A stretch of 64,000 nt of DNA, from the NCBI GenBank assembly GCA_022376925.1, contig JAIOJX010000030.1, forward strand, positions 169,689,298-169,753,297. The letters run 5' to 3'. Shown here in pieces: positions 1 to 8,815 of this stretch. The notes under the pieces were generated by a model. That model had not been told where the DNA came from. It made no database searches and was given only the letters and a program-made list of their open reading frames with translations. How positions within the stretch are numbered: position 1 is the stretch's first letter; each line of letters opens with the position of its first letter. The position numbers and the translations under genes are program-made. The DNA comes from Tragulus kanchil. Taxonomy: Eukaryota > Chordata > Mammalia > Artiodactyla > Tragulidae.

Positions 1-654
1 CTTAACGGGAAATTTGTATCTATTGTCTCTCTTCACCCATTCCCCACACCCTGCAAAATGATTTTTAAAAGCAACTTTTGGGATAGACTATCAACAAACC
101 TCTGGATTTTACTGTAAAAGCCTCCCAGTATTCTATATTCTAAAAGCAGCAGTAATGCTAAATGATACACAGAATGTGAAAAGTAGAAGTAACCTCTTTC
201 AGAAGATGGCTGAAAATCAGCTTCCACGTTTAGGATAGCTCACCTTTGTTTCTTTGAACTGGTAATCCTTAAACTCCTGAACAACCACAAATAAATTATC
301 AACTGATCTCAGACAATGAACCTGGGGAGTGAAAAAAAAAAGAGAGACAAATTCTGAGCAAGCTTTTGAAGTACATAAACTATCAACATTTAAACATAAA
401 AATTAAGTAGAGAGATTCTAAAGCAGCTAATACTTATAATTTCTATTTAAAACTTTTCCCATTTCCCCACTCTCCCATCTTTTTGGTTACCCATTGGCTT
501 CTATTCTGCTACAGGAAAGGAAAAAAAGACAGATGGAAGACTAGAAGCTAGAAGTGTTCTGTGGGCATCATAGGTTAGAGGAGAAGGGAGATGAAGACAG
601 TGAAATGAGGCTTTATTCTGCCCTCACGGCTCTCTGGGGTACACTGTATAGGGT

Positions 655-785
655 CTGATCTCCAGCTCTGTGATTATCAACTAAGTTCTCTTATGCAAAT
701 TACCTATTCTTAAGCTTAATGATCAATGAGAATGACGGCATGCCTGTGTTTACAAAACTGCTGAGGTTATTAACTAAAACACTAG
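655..785 (+). repeat. Diverged MIR SINE fragment
   Basis: The order 'gctctgtgattatcaacta', 'ttatgcaaattacctattct' and 'gctgaggttattaactaaa' follows the MIR core and 3' part. The D1 copy is at about 1739-1869. Confidence 0.5.
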
Positions 786-805
786 ATGAAAAATACTTGC
801 TTACT

Positions 806-878
806 AGTTCATCCCACAAATATGTACTGAGGGTCTACTATATGCCAGACACTAAGAGCTTAGGAAATATTGATTAAA
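806..878 (-). repeat. L2 3'-end fragment
   Basis: The string 'tatgtactgagggtctacta' followed by 'tatgccagacactaagagct' matches the familiar L2 3'-end wording (tattgagcacctactatgtgccaggcac). It is duplicated at about 1890-1962. Orientation is less certain than identity. Confidence 0.5.
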
Positions 879-2471
879 AAAAAAACACAGGCTATAATCT
901 CTTCCCTCATGTTGCTTATGCTTATATGGTTTAGCTTTTACTCTAGAGGGATGGCAGCAACTATACCTTCCAGTTAACGAAGAAATTTGTAAAATCTTGT
1001 GAAGAGAACTTTTAAGATCTACTATCTTAGCAATCTGAAAATATGCAATACAGTATTATTAATTATAGTTACCATGCTTACCTCCTTAACGGGAAATTTG
1101 TATCTATTGTCTCTCTTCACCCATTCCCCACACCCTGCAAAATGATTTTTAAAAGCAACTTTTGGGATAGACTATCAACAAACCTCTGGATTTTACTGTA
1201 AAAGCCTCCCAGTATTCTATATTCTAAAAGCAGCAGTAATGCTAAATGATACACAGAATGTGAAAAGTAGAAGTAACCTCTTTCAGAAGATGGCTGAAAA
1301 TCAGCTTCCACGTTTAGGATAGCTCACCTTTGTTTCTTTGAACTGGTAATCCTTAAACTCCTGAACAACCACAAATAAATTATCAACTGATCTCAGACAA
1401 TGAACCTGGGGAGTGAAAAAAAAAAGAGAGACAAATTCTGAGCAAGCTTTTGAAGTACATAAACTATCAACATTTAAACATAAAAATTAAGTAGAGAGAT
1501 TCTAAAGCAGCTAATACTTATAATTTCTATTTAAAACTTTTCCCATTTCCCCACTCTCCCATCTTTTTGGTTACCCATTGGCTTCTATTCTGCTACAGGA
1601 AAGGAAAAAAAGACAGATGGAAGACTAGAAGCTAGAAGTGTTCTGTGGGCATCATAGGTTAGAGGAGAAGGGAGATGAAGACAGTGAAATGAGGCTTTAT
1701 TCTGCCCTCACGGCTCTCTGGGGTACACTGTATAGGGTCTGATCTCCAGCTCTGTGATTATCAACTAAGTTCTCTTATGCAAATTACCTATTCTTAAGCT
1801 TAATGATCAATGAGAATGACGGCATGCCTGTGTTTACAAAACTGCTGAGGTTATTAACTAAAACACTAGATGAAAAATACTTGCTTACTAGTTCATCCCA
1901 CAAATATGTACTGAGGGTCTACTATATGCCAGACACTAAGAGCTTAGGAAATATTGATTAAAAAAAAAACACAGGCTATAATCTCTTCCCTCATGTTGCT
2001 TATGCTTATATGGTTTAGCTTTTACTCTAGAGGGATGGCAGCTTGCTGACCTTCACATCTCCCCTTCAGTGATTTCTAATTACTTCTGATCAAGAATAAA
2101 TTTGATACAAAAAAAAAAAAAACAACTCTCCCTATATGCTTCACCACTGAAGTCTAAATTTCAGCTACATGCTGAAGTAAATTCCAAGACGAGTAGCAAT
2201 TATTAAGAATTTCTTCCTGTGTCTCACAGGAGTTTTTTCTGGTGAATTCATTCTCAGGAAATATTAGAATCAACTGAAAAAAAAGGTGGGGGGGCAAACC
2301 TACTAGTCACACTTACACATCAGTACCCAGTGGAAAATGCAGCAATACTTTAAAATTACCTGATCTGGGGCAAAGCAAAGAAAACAGTGATTCCAGAGAG
2401 GTCTGTAAACCAGAAAGTAACCATAGAGTCATCTATTTAGAAAACTATTTTAAATATTGCTTCATTCAAAC

Positions 2472-2726
2472 CTGAGCCAGACTTTCCACTGAAATGTCAA
2501 AATAGATCTTGCCCCGGTCTTTGCTGATTTTGCATGATGACCCCAATTTCTCTCTCACTTCATCTGCAGCTGTTTGCTCAAAACCAGTAGGCACAGTGGC
2601 TCCAATAGTGACTTGGAGATGCTCAGACTCACTTCTGAGACCACTTTCTATCACTTGGAAAGATCTCTGGTTCTCACAAAGATTCACATCAAGGAACTGG
2701 TTAGTGGCTTCTTGAACATCAGACAT
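2472..2726 (-). CDS. THUMPD3: THUMPD3 first coding exon (copy A)
   Basis: The minus strand encodes 85 residues starting MSDVQEATNQFLDVNL and containing VTIGATVPTGFEQTAADEV, GSSCKISKDRGKIYF and ISVESLAQ, recognised as the N terminus of THUMP domain-containing protein 3. The family protein is the catalytic partner of TRMT112 and makes N2-methylguanosine in tRNA, notably at position 6; its THUMP and Rossmann methyltransferase domains lie in later exons outside the window. The exon appears to start at 2747 after an AG acceptor (CTTTAG), giving 21 nt of 5' UTR before the ATG. It ends at 2472, where CAG is followed by donor GTTTGA; the open frame stops inside that donor. Exon length is 276 nt, phase 0. 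The identical copy B at 3572-3826 is probably an assembly duplicate. Confidence 0.9.
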
Positions 2727-2928
2727 ATTGGCAGTGCTTCCAAGATCCTAAAGACACTCCCTTTAAAAGTGGTACAGAAAAGAAAAAGAAATAATGCCCA
2801 AACATTATCACCCTTTATTTCAAGCATAATTTAAAACAGTCCATTTGGAGGTCTAGCAGAACAACACAAGGTAACTGCGTCAATATTTACCAAAGATATA
2901 AGGACTAGATAACATGGGTCAATAGCTT

Positions 2929-3155
2929 CCCAGGTGGCACTGGTGGTAAAGAACTTGCCTGCTATTGCAGGAGACATAAGAGATGTGGGTTCAATCCCTA
3001 GGTCGGGAAGATCCCCTGGAGGAGGGCATGGGTTGGGTCTGGTTAGTACTTGGATGGGAGAATCCCTTGGACATAAGAGCCTGGTAGACTACAGTCCATA
3101 GGGCTGCAATGAGTTGGACACAACTGAAGAAGCAACTTAGCACAGCACAGCACAA
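2929..3155 (+). mobile_element. Bov-tA SINE
   Basis: The head 'cttcccaggtggcactggtgg' has a tRNA-like A box and 'gggttcaatcccta' is the B box. It is followed by 'gaagatcccctggagga', 'ctacagtccatagggctgca' and 'gagttggacacaactga', the Bov-tA order. It lies in THUMPD3 intron 1 on the opposite strand. Copy at 4029-4255. Bov-tA is a ruminant SINE, which is the main taxonomic evidence here. Confidence 0.88.
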
Positions 3156-3327
3156 CGTGGGTAAAGGGGAGGATATAAAATACAGTATCATTAAACTAGC
3201 AATATAGACACTGTGGAAGAAATGCAAACAGACAAGAGTTTTTCCACAGCATGCAGTGTTTGGTTTGGGATGACCTATCCTGATGATAGTCATCATGTAA
3301 CTACAACAGTTAATCCCCAAACAGGCT

Positions 3328-3531
3328 ACTCAGTTCAGTTCAGTCGCTCAGTGTCCAACTCTTTGCAGCCTCATGGACTGCAGTACAACTGGCTTCCCTG
3401 TCCTCCACCATCTCCCTGAGCTTGCTCAAACTCATGTCCATTGAGTCGGTGATGCCATCCAACCGTCTCCTCTGTCATTCCCTTCTTCTGGCTCCTATTT
3501 TCCCCAGCATCATGATCTTTTCCAACAAGAG
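3328..3531 (-). mobile_element. BovB/ART2A-type 3' fragment
   Basis: The run 'cagttcagttcagtcgctca', 'gtccaactctttgcagcctc', 'tccattgagtcggtgatgcc' and 'atccaaccgtctcctctgtc' is the familiar ruminant BovB/ART2A wording. Copy at 4428-4631. The element is cut at the duplication boundary, so its far end is seen only as far as 4631. Confidence 0.75.
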
Positions 3532-3571
3532 CCTATTTAGAAAACTATTTTAAATATTGCTTCATTCAAAC

Positions 3572-3826
3572 CTGAGCCAGACTTTCCACTGAAATGTCAA
3601 AATAGATCTTGCCCCGGTCTTTGCTGATTTTGCATGATGACCCCAATTTCTCTCTCACTTCATCTGCAGCTGTTTGCTCAAAACCAGTAGGCACAGTGGC
3701 TCCAATAGTGACTTGGAGATGCTCAGACTCACTTCTGAGACCACTTTCTATCACTTGGAAAGATCTCTGGTTCTCACAAAGATTCACATCAAGGAACTGG
3801 TTAGTGGCTTCTTGAACATCAGACAT
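3572..3826 (-). CDS. THUMPD3: THUMPD3 first coding exon (copy B, duplicated)
   Basis: Identical to the exon 1100 bases to its left, including acceptor, 21-nt UTR, ATG and GTTTGA donor. In transcription order on the minus strand this copy comes first. Both copies are 276 nt, and the UTR part has no stop in frame with the ATG, so splicing both would give an apparently valid in-frame 92-residue repeat. Because the whole surrounding 1.1 kb, intron and SINEs included, is also repeated, one real exon in the genome is much more likely than a true exon duplication. Confidence 0.85.
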
Positions 3827-4669
3827 ATTGGCAGTGCTTCCAAGATCCTAAAGACACTCCCTTTAAAAGTGGTACAGAAAAGAAAAAGAAATAATGCCCA
3901 AACATTATCACCCTTTATTTCAAGCATAATTTAAAACAGTCCATTTGGAGGTCTAGCAGAACAACACAAGGTAACTGCGTCAATATTTACCAAAGATATA
4001 AGGACTAGATAACATGGGTCAATAGCTTCCCAGGTGGCACTGGTGGTAAAGAACTTGCCTGCTATTGCAGGAGACATAAGAGATGTGGGTTCAATCCCTA
4101 GGTCGGGAAGATCCCCTGGAGGAGGGCATGGGTTGGGTCTGGTTAGTACTTGGATGGGAGAATCCCTTGGACATAAGAGCCTGGTAGACTACAGTCCATA
4201 GGGCTGCAATGAGTTGGACACAACTGAAGAAGCAACTTAGCACAGCACAGCACAACGTGGGTAAAGGGGAGGATATAAAATACAGTATCATTAAACTAGC
4301 AATATAGACACTGTGGAAGAAATGCAAACAGACAAGAGTTTTTCCACAGCATGCAGTGTTTGGTTTGGGATGACCTATCCTGATGATAGTCATCATGTAA
4401 CTACAACAGTTAATCCCCAAACAGGCTACTCAGTTCAGTTCAGTCGCTCAGTGTCCAACTCTTTGCAGCCTCATGGACTGCAGTACAACTGGCTTCCCTG
4501 TCCTCCACCATCTCCCTGAGCTTGCTCAAACTCATGTCCATTGAGTCGGTGATGCCATCCAACCGTCTCCTCTGTCATTCCCTTCTTCTGGCTCCTATTT
4601 TCCCCAGCATCATGATCTTTTCCAACAAGAGGCTGCTAGAGTGTATTTTGAAGTATTTCTACATCTAAT

Positions 4670-4865
4670 CCTTTTAAGCTAGCAGTTAAGAACAGGGTTC
4701 CTTGGAATTTCAGACCTGGGTTTGAACTCTTGCCCTCACCATTCAAAAGTTAAATGACCTAAAACAAATTTATTCTTCATTGCCTCAATTTCCTCACCTG
4801 CCAAATGGGAATTGAATAATGACTCTCTCCTAGAGTTGTTAAAAGACTTATGCCAGAATTGCATA
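4670..4865 (+). repeat. MIR SINE
   Basis: The order 'gcagttaagaacagggttcc', 'gacctgggtttgaactct', 'gcctcaatttcctcacctgc' and 'gagttgttaaaagacttatg' follows the MIR consensus nearly end to end. It lies in THUMPD3 intron 1. Confidence 0.75.
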
Positions 4866-5095
4866 CTACTGCCAAGCCCTACCTGCTAATTAAGGATGTC
4901 TATCTTCCTCTTTGAAATGGATAGTGATGCGTTAGTTAAAAAAATGATTCAATGAACATCTACTGTCTAGTAACTACAAATATCTGAATGCTTAGAACAG
5001 TCCAGGCTCTGCGATACATGGATCGGCATCAAGAAAGAGCCACGAAAACAGTGGGTGAGAGGTGTAAAGGAAGTTATCTTGAAGGCCTGTACTAC

Positions 5096-5263
5096 CACAT
5101 GTGAAGAAAATAGCTATAGTCATTGCTCTGTGAGAAAAGCAGATCCTTCACGGGTGCTGTATGATGGTCTGGAGGGGTGGGATGGAGTGGGAGGGATATG
5201 CATGTGACTAATCTGAGAACATACATATCTGTAAACAACAAAACTCTGTAAAAGTCAAAAGTG
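5096..5263 (+). mobile_element. 5'-truncated L1 3' end
   Basis: The segment 'aaatagctatagtcattgct ... tggtctggaggggtgggat ... aacatacatatctgtaaac' matches the 3' UTR of the full L1 in this window (about 47530-47680). Only the last 150-170 bp are present, followed by an A-rich tail into which a SINE later inserted at 5274. Confidence 0.75.
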
Positions 5264-5273
5264 AAATAAAAGC

Positions 5274-5585
5274 TTTTTTTTTCTTTTCTTTTTGGGGGGA
5301 GGGTTGGGGAGGGAGGGCCGGCGGGCGGGCCACTTCTATTGGTCTTTCATTTCTCTATTTTCATCCATCTTGATTCTTTGGCCCGCGTGGGCCTCCCATC
5401 GCGGTGGCCTCTGTTGTCGCAGAGCACGGGCTCTGAGTGCATGCGCTCCAGAGCTTTGGCTCAGTAATTGGACACATAGGTCCAGCTGCTCCGCAGCATG
5501 TGGGATCTTCCCAGGCCAGGGATCAAACCGACGCCCCTTGCACTGCAAGGCGGTGTCCTTACCCACTGGACCACCAGGGAAGCCC
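5274..5585 (-). mobile_element. CHR-type SINE, long-tail form, in L1 tail
   Basis: Read on the minus strand it begins GGGCTTCCCTGGTGGTCCAG (A box) and has a degenerate B box (GGTTTGATCCC), then the body and a long 3' tail rich in C and pyrimidine runs. The perfect 10-bp direct repeat GAAATAAAAG at 5264-5273 and 5586-5595 is the target-site duplication. The target is the A-rich tail of the L1 fragment to its left. Confidence 0.88.
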
Positions 5586-5839
5586 GAAATAAAAGTTTAA
5601 AAAAAAATAAAAAAAGAAAGAAGGAAAGATAAATGAACTATCTGAAACTTAAAGCCAATTTTCTTTATCTGAGCATTTGGTTGGGTGAGAGGCGAGGTGG
5701 ATTAGGATTTGAGAACTAGAAAGTAGAGATCAAACGTTCTCGTCAGACTTTCGAAGTTTTGTGACCCAAAACAACTTAAGTGCCTATTTGTTCTGGACCT
5801 GAGACAGACGACAGTGTCTAACACAAACAGAAGTAATTT

Positions 5840-6620
5840 CCCGCCACTAGGGCGCTCACTAAATAAGGGAGCTGAAGCTCACGAAAGAACGCATCCTGCC
5901 AAGGTCAGAACCAAAGAGTGCCGCAGGCTGGAATGAAAGCCACGTCTCCCGATTCCCACCCGCAGGGCCCTAATCACAGGAATCCGGCGAAGCAGGTGAA
6001 ATCCAAGGACGGGGAACGAGAAGGACTCCACTGTGGCTCGGGGTAAAGCGCAGTCCGCAGCCTGCAGCCCGCCCTGGTGGGAAGACGAAGTGAACCCCTC
6101 CCTGCCGAGAGTCAGCAGCGCCTCACCCGGCCGCTCCCACTCGCCGTCCAGTTACCGGTCGTCCGCGCAGACCCTTCCGGCTCCGGGAACTCGCCGGTTT
6201 CGCGTGCCCCGGTCACGCCACCGGAAGCTGTCTCGGTACCCCGGAAACGGAAGTCTAGTGGCGGGGTCATAACGGCTCCGAGCAGGGGGCGGTCGTCGGT
6301 GAGACGCTGAGGGAAGAGCATGCGTGGAAAGGCTTGCGGGTTGCTGTGCTCAATCTGTGGCGTCACGCGCCTGCGTTTAAGGACGGAACCTTCAGCAAGC
6401 TGAACCGGGAAGGCCGCGGGTCCTGTCGCCCGTCATACCTGAAACCCATTTTAGAGAGCGCTTAGCGGCGCTGGCTCTGAGTAAGCGCTTCACACGCGTC
6501 GTAACTCTCACAAGTGGAACTCGCTACCTCTCTTAAAGTCGGGGGAACTGAGTCTCACAGACGTTCACTGGTTTGCCCCAAACGCCCCGCCCAGCACTTC
6601 AGAGGCAGAACTGGGATTTG
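5840..6620. promoter_or_regulatory. CpG island, probable bidirectional THUMPD3 promoter
   Basis: This stretch is dense in CpG, unlike most of the window outside young SINEs. It holds several ETS-like sites: CCGGAAG at 6221, CCGGAAAC at 6241, ACGGAAGT at 6247 and CTTCCGG around 6174. No TATA box is evident, as expected of a housekeeping promoter. It lies about 3.5 kb upstream of the THUMPD3 coding exon in minus-strand terms (about 2.4 kb after removing the D2 duplicate). A possible non-coding exon 1 ends at the donor GTGAGG (complement of 6121-6126). A plus-strand donor GTGAGA at 6299 would suit a divergent lncRNA like human THUMPD3-AS1. TSS and exon limits are inferred. Confidence 0.7.
5868..5975 (-). 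repeat. MIR-like fragment at CpG-island edge
   Basis: The run 'gagctgaagctcacgaaaga', 'catcctgccaaggtcagaac' and 'gccacgtctcccgattccca' aligns by eye to antisense MIR (gaaactgaggctcagagag ... cccaaggtcac ... ggtctcctgactccca). It is unusually GC-rich for a MIR, in keeping with its place in the promoter island. Confidence 0.5.
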
Positions 6621-6665
6621 AACCTGGCTGCTGTGACTCAGAAATACTGTCTTGAGCGGCTGAGC
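6470..6665 (-). repeat. MIR SINE overlapping CpG island
   Basis: Antisense MIR wording is clear: 'gagtaagcgcttcacac', 'gggggaactgagtctcacag', 'ggcagaactgggatttgaac' and 'gactcagaaatactgtct'. Several CpGs survive, so it has probably been part of the unmethylated island for a long time. Confidence 0.7.
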
Positions 6666-6754
6666 CGGTGTTCCTAAAAGTAGTCCTTGACTACTTTTTT
6701 TGGCACAATTATGCTATTGTCTACTTAATATTTTTCTTTAAGTATATAACCTTA

Positions 6755-6898
6755 AAAATATTTTTATTTATTTGTTTACGCCGGACCTTTAGTTGGGACA
6801 TGGGAGGTCTAGTTCCCAGACCAGGATCGAATTCAGGAACCCAGGCTCCCTGCGTTGAAAGCATGAAGTCTCAACCGCTGGACCACCAGGGCAGGCCC
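6755..6898 (-). mobile_element. Old CHR-type SINE, short
   Basis: The minus-strand head is complementary to 'gctggaccaccagggcaggc', with the B-box complement 'ggatcgaattcaggaac' and a T-rich tail on the left. Divergence is high. CTAATTGTAT follows it directly and recurs at 7079, so the following SINE at 6912-7078 may itself sit between target-site copies. Confidence 0.65.
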
Positions 6899-6911
6899 TA
6901 ATTGTATACTT

Positions 6912-7078
6912 AAAAAAAAAAAAAAAATTATTTGGCTGCATTGTGTCTTAATTGAGGCATGTGAGCTTAGTCAGTTTCTGGTATGGGAGAATCTTAGCTC
7001 TCTGACCAGGGATCAAACTTGCATCCCCTGCATTGGAAGGCAGATTCTTAAGAATCCCTGGGCCACCAAGAAGTCCCA
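6912..7078 (-). mobile_element. Old CHR-type SINE
   Basis: Antisense wording: poly-T-equivalent A/T run, 'ggctgcattgtgtcttaatt', 'gaccagggatcaaacttgca' and 'gggccaccaagaagtccc'. It is flanked by the near-identical direct repeats CTAATTGTAT (6898) and CTAATTGTAT (7079), a likely target-site duplication. Confidence 0.7.
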
Positions 7079-7129
7079 CTAATTGTATATTTTTAGAATT
7101 TCTCTTCTCTCTCTCTCTCTCTTTTTTTA

Positions 7130-7266
7130 AGAGTGGCTTTGTTTTTAATTTTTTTTTTTGGCTGCACCACAGGACTTGTGGGATCTTAGTCCCCACACCA
7201 GGGATTGAACCCTACCGATTTTATTAGCAGTGAGGTGTCTTAACCATTGGACCACCAAAGAAGTTC
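7130..7266 (-). mobile_element. Old CHR-type SINE
   Basis: The run 'tggctgcaccacaggacttg', 'ccagggattgaaccctac' and 'ttggaccaccaaagaagttc' is an antisense CHR-type element. A (CT)n/(T)n stretch at about 7098-7160 precedes it. Confidence 0.65.
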
Positions 7267-7339
7267 CTAAATATAGGGTATTTTTAAAAATGTTTTGGCT
7301 TATTTTTTTTTAATTCTGACCTATTTTATTGTTTTTTTT

Positions 7340-7672
7340 TTTAATTTATTTATTTTTAAACATTTATTTATTTATTTATTTTGGCGGGGGTGGGGAGGGA
7401 GGGGGGTGGGCGGGCCACTTCCACTGTTCTTTCGTTTGTCTAGTTTAATCCATCTTTGTTCTTTGGCCCTTGTGGGCCTCCCATCGCAGTGGCCTCTGTT
7501 GTTGCAGAGCACCGGCTCTGGGCGCATGCGCCCCAGAGCTCCGGCTCGGTAATTGGACACATGGGTCCAGCCGCTCCGCGGCACGTGGGATCTTCTTAGG
7601 CCAGGGATCGAACCGGCGCCCCTTGCACTGCAAGGTGGTGTCCTTACCCACTGGACCACCAGGGAAGCCCTT
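7340..7672 (-). mobile_element. Young CHR-type SINE, long-tail form
   Basis: Minus-strand head GGGCTTCCCTGGTGGTCCAG, intact B box (complement of 'gggatcgaacc'), body with CATGCGCCCAGAGCC and the long GC/pyrimidine 3' tail seen near 7384-7416 ('gggggtggggagggaggggg' in + orientation). Low divergence from the copies at 55787 and 21043 suggests recent activity. It sits head-to-tail against an older relative at 7673. Confidence 0.85.
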
Positions 7673-7901
7673 ATTTATTTATTTTCATCTGTCTTTATTC
7701 TTTGGCCTGTGTGGGCCTCCCATTGCAGCGGCTTCACTCATTGCAGAGCACTGGCTCTGGGCGCGTGGGCTCTAGAGCGCTGAAGCCTAATCGGTCACAT
7801 CGGTCCAGCCACGGACGTGGGATCTTCTGGGACAGGGAGCTCACCGGTGCCTCTTGCGCTGCAAGGCGGACTCTCTAGCCGCTGGACCAGCAGGGAAGCC
7901 C
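7673..7901 (-). mobile_element. CHR-type SINE
   Basis: Same family and orientation as its left neighbour but more diverged, for example 'gggacagggagctcaccggt' where the B box should be. It is the fifth minus-strand SINE in a row within 1.15 kb. Confidence 0.75.
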
Positions 7902-8040
7902 CGTAAATATCGTTTTAACGAGGTAATTCAGAAGGAAAAATCTTTAAAATTAAGCAACAACAAAATTCAATTTAAAATTTGCAAAAGCTTGAAAATTTCT
8001 CCAGAGATGACACACCTAGAGTCCATAATCACATGGGAGG

Positions 8041-8815
8041 ATTATCAAGGTCTCTAGTTATTAGGGAAATGCAAATTAAAGCCACCATGAAATACTTATT
8101 TGAGTGGCTAGAAGTTTTAAAAAGAGGACAGTGCCAAATTTCGGTAAGGGTGTGAAGTAATGGAACAGTTGAGCATTGTGGGTGAGAATGCAAAATGGTA
8201 CAACCGTTTTAAAAATGGAAAAAGTGGACAAAATGGTGTCCATGTTAAAGAACTAAAACAGTTTGTCTTTTCCTCAAAAAGTTAGAATTACCATATAGCC
8301 CAGTATTTCTGTTGGCAGGTATATATAAGAGCACTGAGAACAGATGTTCAAACGAAAAACGTGCATGAATGTGCCTAGCAGCATTATTTATAATAACCCG
8401 AAGGAGGAAACTACCTGAATATCCTTCAGCTGATGAATAGAGTGATATATCCACACAATACAGTACAGTCATTAAAAAAAAAAAAAGAAGAAGTACTAAA
8501 ACATGCTACAATATGGATGAAACTTGAATACATTCAAAGTGAGAAAAAATCCCCACCCCCCAAAAAAAACAACAGCTCCCCCCTACCCAAAGACCTGTGT
8601 ATGAGATGGCTAGAAAAGGCAAATACACAGTCAGAAAGATTAATGGTGGTTTAAAGCTAGGGGAGATGAGATTGGGGAGTGATAGCTGTGGGGTATGGGG
8701 TTTCTTTTGGGAGTGTTGAGAATGCTCTAGAATTAGATAGTGATGTTTACGCAATGCTTTGACTATGTTAATAAACACTGAATTGTACAGTTCCAACTGA
8801 TGGATTTTACCTTAA
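8041..8815 (+). mobile_element. Old L1M fragment, ORF2 end and 3' UTR
   Basis: The order 'ttattagggaaatgcaaatt', 'ggcaggtatatataagagca', 'gcattatttataataacc', 'gatgaatagagtgatatatc' and 'gggagtgttgagaatgctct', 'taataaacactgaattgtac' reads like degraded L1 ORF2 C-terminus and 3' UTR. It is too decayed to code. The portion from 8276 recurs at 9458-9995. Confidence 0.7.

Larger units (their letters stand above)
1..2042. repeat. Direct duplication D1 (offset 1084)
   Basis: Bases 1-958 recur at 1085-2042 with no difference noticed. Bases 959-1084, between the copies, do not recur and look like an antisense L1MA-type 3' UTR fragment. After 2042 the sequence continues differently from 959. Apart from a MIR-like and an L2-like fragment nothing is recognised; the stretch should lie in THUMPD3 intron 2 or beyond. 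The pattern suits an unmerged contig overlap with a divergent tail. Confidence 0.9.
2433..4631. repeat. Direct duplication D2 containing THUMPD3 exon (offset 1100)
   Basis: Bases 2433-3531 recur at 3533-4631 practically without difference. Each copy carries the THUMPD3 first coding exon, a Bov-tA SINE and a BovB/ART2A fragment. The copies abut with no spacer, as expected when the end of one contig and the start of the next are the same sequence joined head to tail. Confidence 0.92.

Noticed and set aside
5841..5860. CTCF-like motif CCGCCACTAGGGCGCTC
   Set aside because: It starts well (CCACTAGGG) but is one G short of the core; too weak to list beside 12710.
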